Counted from the first letter of the stretch, positions 18,138-27,250 are shown. The stretch: DNA of 64,000 bases from Parabacteroides sp. TM07-1AC (GCF_003480915.1 NZ_QUKD01000009.1:102888-166887), one strand, 5' to 3'. Notes: generated by a model not told the origin, from the sequence alone. Program-made: numbers and translations.

Positions 18138-19163
18138 TTATCTGATCCATACGTTAAGTATTTCACCAATAACTATTTTCTGCGGACCTTCGCTGGATTC
18201 GCCCTGCTTGATGCACTGGATCATGAACCAGGTTTCAGGATCATCTTGTTTCTTGAAAGAAATAGTATAGATGTCGTTATCTCTGATCGCTTTATAGACT
18301 TCGCTTTCCGGACTGATAGAGATGGATGCGATGTTCTTTCCGAACATTTTGCCCATTTCTTTCCAGGTGGCGTAATGTTCCACCAGATTATCCTTCTCAG
18401 CCGGAGTTATTTCCATTTTACTTTCCGGTAACATATTCAATAAGGTAGCCGGAACCTTTCCCGGTTCGAAGGCGGTTAGACCTTGGCATACTTCAGTATT
18501 GTTACCGACCGGAGCCTGAGTGATATTTTGGGCAGGTGCTGCTGCCTGTGCCACTTGCTGTTGTTGTGCAGGAACAACTGCATAAGCAGGAACGATTACG
18601 CCGGCCGGCTGTATGCCGAATGCCGCATCGGCGCTTTGGAACATTGCCTCTGCGAAGTCGACTGTCTTACGACGGAACTTACCGTTGCCACGATTCAGCT
18701 TGTCTTTTTTCTTGTTCAAGGCATATTTGTCCGTAATCCATTCTTCTGCGGTATATTTCTCCGGTTCGCGCTGATAAGAAACATTATATTCGTAACGGAT
18801 ACCGGCCAGTTTGATAGTGGCTGCATTGTTTTCACATTCAATCGTTACGCGATAGTTCATCATCGTGCGGTCTAATGAGAGTGCCGTACTCTGAAATACC
18901 AGGTATTCTTCGCCTACTGCAGCGATATCGCCTTTGTCTTTATCTGAATAAACCAGCCGGCGGCCTTCTTCGCTGAAGAACTTTTCGGCCCAGTTATACA
19001 TAATGTCATACATCTGATCCTTTGAGAGGGAGGGCATGCTTATCTCTTTGGTAAAGATAACTTTGCCGCCGTCTTCAGGTACGGCTCCGGCTAAATACTT
19101 CTGATCTTCCTGCGCAATCAACAGGGAAGGAATGAATAAAAGGAATAAAAATAACTGTTTCAT
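18138..19163 (-). CDS. DUF4468 domain protein with extra C-terminal region
   Basis: 341 aa. Signal peptide MKQLFLFLLFIPSLLIAQ. Residues about 32-130 are a DUF4468 domain (GGKVIFTKEISMPSLSKDQ, NYRVTIECENNAATIKLAGIRYEY). A glutamine/alanine-rich linker (QQQQVAQAAAPAQ) near 200 leads to a second domain with CQGLTAFEPGKVPATLLNMLPESK and IVIGEILNVWIR, whose family I do not name. Paralogue of the downstream gene. Function unknown; presumably periplasmic. Confidence 0.78.
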   Translation of the reverse strand: MKQLFLFLLFIPSLLIAQEDQKYLAGAVPEDGGKVIFTKEISMPSLSKDQMYDIMYNWAEKFFSEEGRRLVYSDKDKGDIAAVGEEYLVFQSTALSLDRTMMNYRVTIECENNAATIKLAGIRYEYNVSYQREPEKYTAEEWITDKYALNKKKDKLNRGNGKFRRKTVDFAEAMFQSADAAFGIQPAGVIVPAYAVVPAQQQQVAQAAAPAQNITQAPVGNNTEVCQGLTAFEPGKVPATLLNMLPESKMEITPAEKDNLVEHYATWKEMGKMFGKNIASISISPESEVYKAIRDNDIYTISFKKQDDPETWFMIQCIKQGESSEGPQKIVIGEILNVWIR

Positions 19164-19188
19164 GGTGAATTCTGTGTTTTTTTACAGG

Positions 19189-19196
19189 CAAAGATA
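19189..19196 (-). promoter_or_regulatory. Promoter -7 box for the DUF4468 operon
   Basis: TATCTTTG on the minus strand, an exact TAnnTTTG, 26 bp before the ATG. No well-spaced -33 box is visible. Divergent to the secDF promoter. Confidence 0.5.
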
Positions 19197-19252
19197 TATA
19201 TTTGTGTTTGAAATTAACTATGAGAGTGACAAATAATTAATCTAATTACTAC

Positions 19253-19279
19253 TTGACAAAGAAAAAAAGCCTATATTTG
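19253..19279 (+). promoter_or_regulatory. Promoter of secDF
   Basis: TTGACA at 19253-19258 and TATATTTG at 19272-19279 give a -33-like element and an exact -7 box with roughly normal spacing, 55 bp before the secDF ATG. Confidence 0.65.
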
Positions 19280-19333
19280 CACCCTGTGAAAAAACGAAAA
19301 TAAATAATGTAATAACATAAACTCAAGATTCAA

Positions 19334-22300
19334 ATGCAAAACAAAGGATTTGTAAAGGTCTTCGCGGTGTTACTTACGCTTGTATGTTTGTTCTATCTAT
19401 CGTTCTCATTTGTAACAAGATATTACAACAATAAAGCCGCTGAGTATGCAGGCGGGGATCCGTCAAAAGAGAGTCTTTATTTAGACTCATTATCTACTCA
19501 GAAGGTGTGGCTGGGCTATACGCTCAAGCAGTGCCGTGAAATGGAAATTAGTTTAGGACTTGACCTGAAGGGCGGTATGAACGTCGTTCTGGAGTTGAAT
19601 GTGGCTGATGTGATCCGCTCACTTTCAAATAACAACCAGGATGAGAACTTCAACAAAGCATTGGATTTGGCCTATGCACGCCAGGCAACCAGTCAAAAGG
19701 ACTTTATTGACTTGTTTGCAGAAGAATACAAGAACCTGGACAATGGAGCACGCCTGTCTGCCGTTTTCAGTACTTTCGAATTGAAAGATAAAATTACTCC
19801 TCAGAGCACAGATGCTCAGGTTGTTGCAGTATTGAAAGATGAGTTGAAAAGTGCTATTGATAATTCATTCAACGTATTGCGTACCCGTATCGACCGTTTC
19901 GGTGTGGTATCTCCTAACATCCAGCGCTTGGAAACAGCAGGACGTATCCTGGTGGAACTTCCGGGTGTAAAAGAACCTGAACGTGTACGTAAATTGTTAC
20001 AGGGCAGTGCTAACTTGGAATTTTGGGAAACTTATCAGTTACCGGAAGTTTACCAGCAGTTGGTTGCTGCCGATAATATACTGGCAACTGTTTTGGCTGA
20101 ACACCAAGACGAAGCAACTGTTACTGAAACAGAAACTGTTGCTGCTGACGGTGCTGAAACAACAGCGACAGAAGCCGTTACTGACAATGCCGCTGCTACA
20201 AGCGAAGCTGATTCTTTGCTACAGCAGATCGCTCAGGACAAACCTGAAACTCAGGCTAACCAGTCGATGGAAGAATTTGCAAAACAGCATCCGTTGTTTG
20301 CTTTATTGCAGATCAACCAGTATAATGGTCAGTTAGGACGTGGTGCATCTGTTGGTGTGGCTAACGTAAGAGACATTCCTAAGATCAACGAATATCTGGC
20401 TATGAAGCAGGTAAAGGACGTATTGCCTCGCAACCTGTCTTTGAAATGGGGTGTGAAAGCTATCGACGAAAAAGAACAGTTCTTCGAATTATATGCTATC
20501 AAGGTGACTAACCGTGACGGTACACCCGCTTTGGGTGGTGACGTTGTAACGGATGCTAACGCTGACTTCGTTCAGCAGGCTGGCCGTTCAGAACAGCAGG
20601 TTAGTATGGCTATGAACGCAGAAGGAGCTAAAGCATGGGCTCGTCTGACAAAAGAAAATATCGGTAAAGCAATCGCTATCGTTTTGGATGACATGGTTTA
20701 TTCTGCTCCGAACGTAAACGATGAAATTACCGGCGGTCGTTCTCAGATTACAGGTCACTTCACTCCGGAAGAAGCGAAGGACTTAGCCAACGTATTGAAA
20801 TCAGGTAAGATGGCTGCTTCTGTACATATCGTACAGGAAGACGTAGTCGGTCCGTCACTGGGTCAGGAAGCTATCAGTTCAGGTGTTATCTCATTTGCAC
20901 TGGCATTGATCCTGTTGATGATCTATATGTGTGCATTCTACGGAATTATCCCGGGGCTGATTGCCGACGGTGCTTTGGTATTGAATATCTTCTTTACAAT
21001 GGGTATCCTTGCTTCTTTCCAGGCTGTACTTACTTTGCCGGGTATTGCCGGTATGGTGTTGACGCTGGGTATGGCAGTCGATGCGAACGTATTGATCTAT
21101 GAACGTACAAAAGAAGAGCTTCGTGCAGGCAAGTCGTTAGGTAAAGCTATTGCCGACGGTTACAGCAATGCATTTTCTGCTATCTTCGACTCCAACTTGA
21201 CATCTATCATTACGGGTGTTGTATTGTTCTACTTCGGTACAGGTCCTATCCGTGGTTTCGCAACTACGATGATCATCGGTCTGTTCGCATCTTTCCTTAC
21301 AGCAGTCTTCTTGACTCGTATCGTTTACGAAGCATTGCTGGCTAAAGATAAACTGAAGAATGTAACGTTCGTAACATCTATCACAAAAGACCTGTTGACT
21401 AATCCGAAGATCAACTTCCTGGGTGCCCGTAAGATCGGTTATCTGATTCCTGCCGGTATTATCGTTCTGGGAGCTATCTCCATGATGACAATCGGTTTGA
21501 ATAATGGTATCGACTTCACAGGTGGACGTAACTATATCGTTCGTTTTGATCAGGACGTGAAGACGGATGAAGTTCGTAATATGCTGGACGAAAAGTTGGA
21601 TGGTGCTGTAAGTGTTATCACGATCGGTACTCCGGACCAGGTTCGTGTATCTACCAACTTCAAGATCGACGATGCTGATCCTGCAGTAGACCAGGAAATC
21701 GAAAATCTGTTGTTCGAAGGTGTTAAGCCGTTGCTTCCGGAAGGTACGACATTGGATCAGTTCACAACGACTTATATCCAGAGTTCTCAGAAAGTTGGAC
21801 CGAGTATGGCTGACGACATCAAGAACAGCGCTATCATGGCGGTTATCTTCGCGATGTTCTGTATGGCTGCTTATATCCTGCTTCGTTTCCGTGATGTATC
21901 GTTCTCAATCGGTGCATTTGCATCTGTTGCAGTAACAACATTGTGTATCATTTCTTTCTATACATTATTATGGAAAGTGTTGCCGTTCTCTATGGAGGTC
22001 GACCAGACATTTATCGCGGCTATCCTGACGATTATCGGTTACTCTATCAATGATACCGTGGTTGTATTCGACCGTATCCGTGAAACGATCGGTCTGTATC
22101 CGAAACGTGACCGTTACCAGGTAATTAATGACGCATTGAACTCTACATTATCCCGTACATTCAATACCTCATTGACTACATTGGTTGTTGTACTGTGTAT
22201 CTTTATCCTGGGTGGTAGCACAATCCGTAGCTTTACGTTCGCTATCCTGTTGGGTATTATCATCGGTACTTATTCTACTCTGTTTGTTGCAACTCCGATT

Positions 22301-22360
22301 GCATACGAATTGCAGAAGAAGAAAATAAACAAGAAAGCTGCAGCTGAAATTGCCAAGTAA
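19334..22360 (+). CDS. secDF: Fused protein translocase subunit SecD-SecF
   Basis: 1008 aa. Drives late steps of Sec-dependent export with the proton motive force. The N-terminal helix (about residues 8-30) is followed by GLDLKGGMNVVLEL, the SecD P1 entry motif, a long periplasmic domain, and the first six-helix bundle with GMAVDANVLIYERTKEE. A second half begins near 690 (ARKIGYLIP) and contains IDFTGGRNYIVRF and IIGYSINDTVVVFDRIRE, the SecF signatures. The fusion of SecD and SecF in one chain is normal for Bacteroidetes. An Ala/Thr/Glu-rich low-complexity insert (about 258-295) interrupts the periplasmic domain. Monocistronic with its own promoter and terminator. Confidence 0.96.
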   Translation: MQNKGFVKVFAVLLTLVCLFYLSFSFVTRYYNNKAAEYAGGDPSKESLYLDSLSTQKVWLGYTLKQCREMEISLGLDLKGGMNVVLELNVADVIRSLSNNNQDENFNKALDLAYARQATSQKDFIDLFAEEYKNLDNGARLSAVFSTFELKDKITPQSTDAQVVAVLKDELKSAIDNSFNVLRTRIDRFGVVSPNIQRLETAGRILVELPGVKEPERVRKLLQGSANLEFWETYQLPEVYQQLVAADNILATVLAEHQDEATVTETETVAADGAETTATEAVTDNAAATSEADSLLQQIAQDKPETQANQSMEEFAKQHPLFALLQINQYNGQLGRGASVGVANVRDIPKINEYLAMKQVKDVLPRNLSLKWGVKAIDEKEQFFELYAIKVTNRDGTPALGGDVVTDANADFVQQAGRSEQQVSMAMNAEGAKAWARLTKENIGKAIAIVLDDMVYSAPNVNDEITGGRSQITGHFTPEEAKDLANVLKSGKMAASVHIVQEDVVGPSLGQEAISSGVISFALALILLMIYMCAFYGIIPGLIADGALVLNIFFTMGILASFQAVLTLPGIAGMVLTLGMAVDANVLIYERTKEELRAGKSLGKAIADGYSNAFSAIFDSNLTSIITGVVLFYFGTGPIRGFATTMIIGLFASFLTAVFLTRIVYEALLAKDKLKNVTFVTSITKDLLTNPKINFLGARKIGYLIPAGIIVLGAISMMTIGLNNGIDFTGGRNYIVRFDQDVKTDEVRNMLDEKLDGAVSVITIGTPDQVRVSTNFKIDDADPAVDQEIENLLFEGVKPLLPEGTTLDQFTTTYIQSSQKVGPSMADDIKNSAIMAVIFAMFCMAAYILLRFRDVSFSIGAFASVAVTTLCIISFYTLLWKVLPFSMEVDQTFIAAILTIIGYSINDTVVVFDRIRETIGLYPKRDRYQVINDALNSTLSRTFNTSLTTLVVVLCIFILGGSTIRSFTFAILLGIIIGTYSTLFVATPIAYELQKKKINKKAAAEIAK

Positions 22361-22384
22361 GAAGCAGAAATCATAGAATTACAG

Positions 22385-22421
22385 AAAAGGCCACCTCGTA
22401 TTGGGGTGGCCTTTTCTTTTT
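22385..22421 (+). terminator. Intrinsic terminator of secDF
   Basis: A perfect 11-bp stem AAAAGGCCACC / GGTGGCCTTTT with a 9-nt loop, followed by CTTTTT. It sits 25 bp after the stop codon. Confidence 0.9.
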
Positions 22422-22601
22422 GTGATATGCTTCTAAACATATAAAACGGGATTGTCCGGCTACATCTAAATAATTACCTTGTAGCCCACTTTAACGAATT
22501 GTGGGTAAGAATTAAAACGTCATCAATTAGACTACATTCGGGTAGGCTATTGTCGGAGAAAGATTTGACATGTGTTTGGGCCTGAATAATGAAATGAGAA
22601 A

Positions 22602-23852
22602 ATGGAAGGAGATAAATTACTAATAAGGAACGCCTCGCAAGTTATTACCTGCTCCGGTTTTGCAGCCAAAAGAGGTGCGGAAATGTCTAACCTTCATATT
22701 ATAGACGATGGTGCCGTCGTCATTTCCGGCGGTATAATCACACATGTCGGTCCGACCAGTGAGATTTTACGTACAGTCGATGCGGATGATTATCTGGAAA
22801 TCGATGCAACGGGACGAACGTTACTTCCCGGCTTTGTAGACAGCCATACGCATTTCCTTTTCGGAGGTTACCGGGAAACGATCTTTTCCGAACGTTTAAA
22901 GGGAAATGGCTCCTTGTCTGCCGGAGAATATCGTGAAGATGTTTTGGGGACTGTCGGTACTACTCGTTCATGTGATTTTGAACAACTGTGGGAAACGGGT
23001 TATGAGCGTCTGGATGAAATGTTCAACATGGGAGTGACGACCGTAGAGGGAAAGAGTGGTTATGGATTGGATCTGGAGACGGAACTGAAACAACTTCGTG
23101 TAATGTCCGATCTGAATGAAGAGCATCCGATAGATGTTGTATCTACCTATTTCGGAGGACATGTTACTCCATCCGAATATATGCATCAGACAGACGATTA
23201 TATCACTTATATGATAGAAACGATTTTACCGGAGCTACGTTTGGAAAGGTCGGTTTCTTTCTGTGATGTGTATTGTGACCAGGGCTTGTTTTCTTTGCGG
23301 CAGGCAGAACGTTTGCTTCGTGCAGCCCGCAGCCAGCGTTTCAAACTGAAAATGCATACGGATTCAATGGCGTCTTTTGACGGGGCGGAATTGGCTGCCC
23401 GGCTGAAAACAGTCAGTGCTGATCATTTGCTGCATGTTTCAGACGAGGGTATTAAGCGTTTGGCACGTAGCGGGGTTGTGGCTACTTTACTTCCGTTCAG
23501 TTCTTTTTCACAAAACAAACCGTATCCTCGTGGGCGTGAAATGATAGATGCCGGTTGTGCGGTTGCTTTGGCTTCCGATTATAATCCGGGAAATTGTTAT
23601 TCCTGTTCCATTCCGATGTTATTTGCCCTGGCATGTATTCAGATGAAACTGACACCCGAAGAAGCGGTGACCGCTCTGACTATAAACGGTGCTGCAGCCT
23701 TGGGATTGGCAGGGAAGACCGGAAGTATCGATGTCGGTAAGAAAGCGGATCTGATACTGTTGAAACATCCGTCTTATAAGTTCCTGCCTTATAATATAGG
23801 AATGAACATTGTGGATACGGTGATTAAGGATGGTATTCTGTATATGATTTGA
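22602..23852 (+). CDS. hutI: Imidazolonepropionase
   Basis: 416 aa amidohydrolase of histidine degradation: hydrolyses 4-imidazolone-5-propanoate to N-formimino-L-glutamate. Metal ligands are visible in FVDSHTHFLFGG (HxH), the strand with KMHTDS, SADHLLHVSD and the aspartate in ASDYNPGN. GKSGYGLD is also conserved in HutI. Length is normal. The other hut genes (hutH, hutU, ftcD) are not next to it. A 180-bp upstream region holds a possible hairpin (GGCTACA / TGTAGCC, 22458-22486) overlapping a second (CCCAC / GTGGG, 22485-22505), which might be a leader structure. The palindromic array starts 24 bp after the stop. Confidence 0.93.
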   Translation: MEGDKLLIRNASQVITCSGFAAKRGAEMSNLHIIDDGAVVISGGIITHVGPTSEILRTVDADDYLEIDATGRTLLPGFVDSHTHFLFGGYRETIFSERLKGNGSLSAGEYREDVLGTVGTTRSCDFEQLWETGYERLDEMFNMGVTTVEGKSGYGLDLETELKQLRVMSDLNEEHPIDVVSTYFGGHVTPSEYMHQTDDYITYMIETILPELRLERSVSFCDVYCDQGLFSLRQAERLLRAARSQRFKLKMHTDSMASFDGAELAARLKTVSADHLLHVSDEGIKRLARSGVVATLLPFSSFSQNKPYPRGREMIDAGCAVALASDYNPGNCYSCSIPMLFALACIQMKLTPEEAVTALTINGAAALGLAGKTGSIDVGKKADLILLKHPSYKFLPYNIGMNIVDTVIKDGILYMI

Positions 23853-23876
23853 TGTCCTTATGAGTCTGTATTGCCT

Positions 23877-23986
23877 TTGTCATGACGGTGACAAGGTTTT
23901 GTCATGCTAATGGCAAGGCTCTGCCATCGTATTGGCAGTACCTTGCCATTAGTATGGCAGAAGTCTGCCAATAGGGTGGCAAAATG
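23877..23986. repeat. Array 1 of 22-bp palindromic tandem repeats (five units)
   Basis: Five consecutive 22-bp units start at 23877, 23899, 23921, 23943 and 23965. Each is a 6-nt left arm YTGYCA, a 6-nt variable gap, a 6-nt right arm TGRCAR, and a 4-nt variable gap. Arms change together: TTGTCA pairs with TGACAA in unit 1, CTGCCA with TGGCAG in unit 3. The right arm of one unit also pairs with the left arm of the next (for example TGACAA-GGTT-TTGTCA), so hairpins with 6-nt or 4-nt loops are alternatives. No terminator T-run follows. Function unknown. The geometry is the same as the array at 40837. Confidence 0.85.
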
Positions 23987-24118
23987 ATTGTTTCAGTACT
24001 GGATGAAGTTTTCCTGCAGGATATCCGTATTATTTTACTACTTTGGCTGAAAATTTTAGAAATCGCATGCAGTATTCCCGCAGTCATTACATTTATATAA
24101 TAAACACGCGCGGCGTTG

Positions 24119-24670
24119 ATGGGTGAAGCAGAACTGATAAAGCAGTGTATGCGGGGTGTGAATGCAGCCCGTAAAGAACTCTACGATACTTATGCGGAAC
24201 AGATGTTGAGCATCTGCTTCCGGTACACAGGAGGTATGGACGTAGCTTACGATCTGTTGCATGACGGATTTTTGAAAGTATTCGCCTCCTTCTCAAGTTT
24301 TTCGTACCGTGGAGAAGGGAGTTTGAAAGCGTGGATGAGCCGTATATTTGTAAATACGGCATTGGAGTACCTTCGGAAAAAGGATGTCCTCAAACAAGTA
24401 GTCCCCCTTGACAGTATTGCTGAGACAGAAGAAGAGCCTCCGGAGGAGATCGAACAGATCCCGACGTCGGTCCTGATGCAATTCGTCCAGGAGTTACCGA
24501 CGGGCTATCGCACCGTGTTTAACTTATATACGTTTGAAGAACGAAGTCATAAAGAAATTGCCGAGCTTTTACACATAAACGAACGATCATCGTCGTCGCA
24601 GTTGTGCCGGGCGAAAGCAATGCTGATAAAGAAAGTAAACGATTACATTCAGAAAGAAGCCAGAAGATGA
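24119..24670 (+). CDS. ECF-type RNA polymerase sigma factor
   Basis: 183 aa. Region 2 is seen in AARKELYDTYAEQMLSICFRYTG, YDLLHDGFLKVFASFSSFSYRGEGSLKAWMSRIFVNTALEYLRKK. Region 4 is seen in FVQELPTGYRTVFNLYTFEERSHKEIAELLHINERSSSSQLCRAKAML. It directs RNA polymerase to alternative promoters, usually under an anti-sigma factor. The ATG at 24119 is preferred to an overlapping TTG at 24116. The stop overlaps the ATG of the next gene (ATGA), so the partner protein is made in step with it and is the likely regulator. A TACATTTA at 24087-24094 is one base off the -7 consensus. Confidence 0.93.
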   Translation: MGEAELIKQCMRGVNAARKELYDTYAEQMLSICFRYTGGMDVAYDLLHDGFLKVFASFSSFSYRGEGSLKAWMSRIFVNTALEYLRKKDVLKQVVPLDSIAETEEEPPEEIEQIPTSVLMQFVQELPTGYRTVFNLYTFEERSHKEIAELLHINERSSSSQLCRAKAMLIKKVNDYIQKEARR

Positions 24671-25974
24671 AGATGGAAGATAAATTAATTGAGGAATACC
24701 GGAATCGGTCGGTTGAATACCGTCTGCCGTTGCCGGAGGATGGCTGGGAGAGGCTGGAAGCTGCGTTCGCTCCGGCTCCTGAAGTTCGTCGCTTCCCTTA
24801 TCGTTGGTTGGCGGCAGCAGTGTCTTTCTTGGCAGTTTTGGGGTCTGCTCTTTACTTTATGGGGATAGATAAGGAGATAGAACCGGTCTTGTCGGACATC
24901 GTTCTTCCTGTTCCACAAGGTGAGACTTCGTCTGTTACACCTGTTCCGGTCGTGCCGGTTGAGCCGATAGCGTCGCAACCGATCACAAAAACGCTGGTAG
25001 CCAAGGTAAAAAAGGTTGAAGCTGAATTGCCGGACTTGTCGCAGGTGGTGTCGGAAGTGTACATGTCTATCTCAGCCTATTTTCATGGAGAGATAACAGA
25101 AGAGAATGTTGCGGAAAACAATTCGTACAACAATCGTTCGGTAGTGGAAAGCGGACGGTATGAATATGTTCCGGAGAAGAGTTACGAGCCGGTTCCAGTG
25201 AAAGCTGCTTCTTCCCCGAAAGGGTGGACATTCGGTTTATATGCCGGAAATATGTTTAACGGCAATACCTCTGCCACAGGAGGTTTGCAGATGTTCAGCA
25301 TGCCGGCAACCCGTTCGGATGTAAGTGTGAATAATAACCCGGGTTCAGGGACATTCGACGACTATATGAATCATGTGGCGTCGAATGCTCCTTACTTCCG
25401 GGAAACAGCTGATTTTACGATGTTTGAGAAGATCGCTGCCGAAAATTACCAGCGCCCGACGGGGACTAAGATGAAACACCGTTTCCCTCTTTCTGCGGGT
25501 GTTACGGTGAAGAAACAGATCAGCGACCGGTTCTCGCTGGAGAGCGGACTGGTTTATACCTTCCTTTCTTCGGAACTGACAGCCGGCGAAGGGGATTATT
25601 ACAAGCAGGAACAGCGGTTACACTATCTGGGAATACCTGTGAAAGTGAATTATACCATCTGGAAGAAAGACCGTTTATCTCTCTATGCTTCTGCGGGGGC
25701 GATGGCGGAGATGTGTGTGGACGGAAGTTTGAATACGGATTATTATCTGAATAACGCCCGTCAGCGTAAAAGTAAGACTGACCTCGATGTGGATAAAGTG
25801 CAGTTCTCTGCCCTGGCATCGCTCGGGGTACAATATGATATAGCAAAACCCGTTAGTATCTATGCCGAACCCGGTATCGCCTATTATTTTGATGATAAGA
25901 GTGTGGTTGAGACGATCCGGAAAGAGCAGCCACTCTGTGCATCGGTGCAGTTCGGGGTTAGACTTTCATTTTGA
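24667..25974 (+). CDS. Sigma-factor partner: single-helix membrane segment joined to a beta-barrel domain
   Basis: 435 aa from ATG 24667 (MKMEDKLIEEYRNRS), overlapping the sigma gene by 4 bp; a longer frame from 24604 is only overlap. Residues 1-45 are soluble and charged with EDGWERLEAAFAPAP, like the cytoplasmic part of Bacteroidetes anti-sigma proteins. One hydrophobic helix (WLAAAVSFLAVLGSALYFM, about 49-67) follows, then a proline/valine-rich linker and a C-terminal region with amphipathic strands (GWTFGLYAGNMF, LSAGVTVKKQISDRFSLESGLVYTF, YAEPGIAYYF) ending in phenylalanine (QFGVRLSF), typical of outer-membrane barrels. Having both an inner-membrane helix and a barrel-like end is topologically odd. 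I infer an envelope-stress sensor, not proven. Confidence 0.75.
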   Translation: MKMEDKLIEEYRNRSVEYRLPLPEDGWERLEAAFAPAPEVRRFPYRWLAAAVSFLAVLGSALYFMGIDKEIEPVLSDIVLPVPQGETSSVTPVPVVPVEPIASQPITKTLVAKVKKVEAELPDLSQVVSEVYMSISAYFHGEITEENVAENNSYNNRSVVESGRYEYVPEKSYEPVPVKAASSPKGWTFGLYAGNMFNGNTSATGGLQMFSMPATRSDVSVNNNPGSGTFDDYMNHVASNAPYFRETADFTMFEKIAAENYQRPTGTKMKHRFPLSAGVTVKKQISDRFSLESGLVYTFLSSELTAGEGDYYKQEQRLHYLGIPVKVNYTIWKKDRLSLYASAGAMAEMCVDGSLNTDYYLNNARQRKSKTDLDVDKVQFSALASLGVQYDIAKPVSIYAEPGIAYYFDDKSVVETIRKEQPLCASVQFGVRLSF

Positions 25975-26012
25975 TGAGATGTGATGATGATTTCCTGTAC
26001 AGGAAAAAAGAT

Positions 26013-26050
26013 GAGCAGGGCTTCCGACGGGGAACCCTGCTCTTTCTTTT
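26013..26050 (+). terminator. Intrinsic terminator after the sigma-factor operon
   Basis: An 8-bp stem GAGCAGGG / CCCTGCTC, extended inside by TCC/GGA pairs, followed by TTTCTTTTTC. Confidence 0.85.
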
Positions 26051-26051
26051 T

Positions 26052-26140
26052 CAGTTGACAGTTGACAAGTGACAGTTGACAGTTATTCGGCTTTCAGCCG
26101 ATTTGTCTATAAATCGGACTCAAACTGTCCACTGTCAACT
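26052..26140. repeat. GTTGACA direct repeats with inverted copy at the mrp 3' end
   Basis: Four spaced copies of (A)GTTGACA or GTGACA lie at 26052-26084, and an inverted copy ACTGTCCACTGTCAACT lies at 26124-26140. Between them two hairpins compete for the same bases: CGGCT/AGCCG (26088-26100) and CCGATTT/AAATCGG (26098-26117). The mrp stop codon TGA comes from the inverted repeat. A similar TTGACA/TTGAAAA repeat sits at the other end of mrp. Confidence 0.7.
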
Positions 26141-27244
26141 TTTACTGACATTAACCCGTTGTGTAGGAGCTATGTTTGCATTGCGGTAATTGATCTGTTC
26201 GACTACGTTCTCTGCCAGATCGCGGAAAGCGGCTCCGGTGATCGTATCGGGGTTTAGGGCAACAGGTGTACCGTTGTCGCCTCCCTCACAGATACTTTGT
26301 ACAATAGGTATTTGTCCTAACAAGGGAACATTCAGTTCTTCTGCCAGACGTTTGGCTCCTTCTTTACCGAACAGGTAATATTTGTTTTCCGGGAGTTCGG
26401 CTGGAGTGAACCAGGCCATATTTTCGACCAGTCCCAGTACCGGGACATTGATCTTTTCGCCGGTAAACATGCTGATACCTTTGCGGGCATCGGCCAGGGC
26501 AACTTCCTGCGGTGTGCTGACAACGATAGCACCGGTGATAGCCAGTGTCTGTACCATTGTCAGATGAATATCACTTGTTCCCGGTGGCAGGTCGATCAGG
26601 AAATAATCGAGGTCGCCCCAGTTGGCATCGCCGATCAACTGCTTCAAGGCATTGCTTGCCATAGCACCGCGCCATAGAACGGCATCTTCTTTATTCACAA
26701 AGAAACCGATCGACAGCAGTTTGACTCCGTAGTTTTCTGCCGGCTGGATCAAATCGCGTCCGTCAACCTCTTCCATATAAGGACGGGCGTCCTCTACATT
26801 GAACATTTTGGGTTGCGAAGGACCGAAAATATCAGCATCCAGCAAACCTACTTTATAACCGAGACCGGCCAGTGCCACAGCCAGGTTGGCTGCAACCGTA
26901 CTTTTACCTACACCTCCCTTTCCGGAAGATACGGCAATGATATTTTTTACCTGCGGAAGCAGTTTGTCCGGTTCGGGACGTGCTGCCTGACGTGCCAGCA
27001 CTTCGATGTTTCCTTTGATGTCGACCTCTTCACCTACATAGGTAAGGATGGCTGTTTCGGCAGCCTTTACGACTGATTTGATAAACGGATCGTTAGGTTT
27101 CTCGAAAAGGAGTGAGAAACTTACCTTATTGCCGTCGATCCGTATGTTGTCTTCCACCATGCCCATTTCGACAAGGTCTTTCCCTGTCCCCGGGTAACGC
27201 ACTTTGGCTAGTGCGTCCATGATTAGTTTAGGATATATAGCCAT
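26135..27244 (-). CDS. mrp: Mrp/ApbC family iron-sulfur cluster carrier ATPase
   Basis: 369 aa. Carries and delivers Fe-S clusters in the cytosol in an ATP-dependent way. The N-terminal MIP18/DUF59-type domain (MDALAKVRYPGTGKDLVEMGMVEDNI) is followed by the deviant Walker A GKGGVGKST (residues 108-116), then LLDADIFGPSQPKMF and DLPPGTSDIHLTMVQ. The C-x-x-C that some Mrp proteins use for the cluster is not obvious; family members without it exist. Start is ATG 27242-27244. A longer frame to 27280 adds residues encoded by the flanking repeat and is rejected. Probably cotranscribed from trmB, 111 bp upstream. Confidence 0.92.
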   Translation of the reverse strand: MAIYPKLIMDALAKVRYPGTGKDLVEMGMVEDNIRIDGNKVSFSLLFEKPNDPFIKSVVKAAETAILTYVGEEVDIKGNIEVLARQAARPEPDKLLPQVKNIIAVSSGKGGVGKSTVAANLAVALAGLGYKVGLLDADIFGPSQPKMFNVEDARPYMEEVDGRDLIQPAENYGVKLLSIGFFVNKEDAVLWRGAMASNALKQLIGDANWGDLDYFLIDLPPGTSDIHLTMVQTLAITGAIVVSTPQEVALADARKGISMFTGEKINVPVLGLVENMAWFTPAELPENKYYLFGKEGAKRLAEELNVPLLGQIPIVQSICEGGDNGTPVALNPDTITGAAFRDLAENVVEQINYRNANIAPTQRVNVSKS

Positions 27245-27250
27245 GAGTTT

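Noticed and set aside
23877..23986. CRISPR array
   Set aside because: Units are palindromic and directly adjacent with gaps of only 4 and 6 nt; there are no constant repeats separated by unique spacers and no cas genes nearby.
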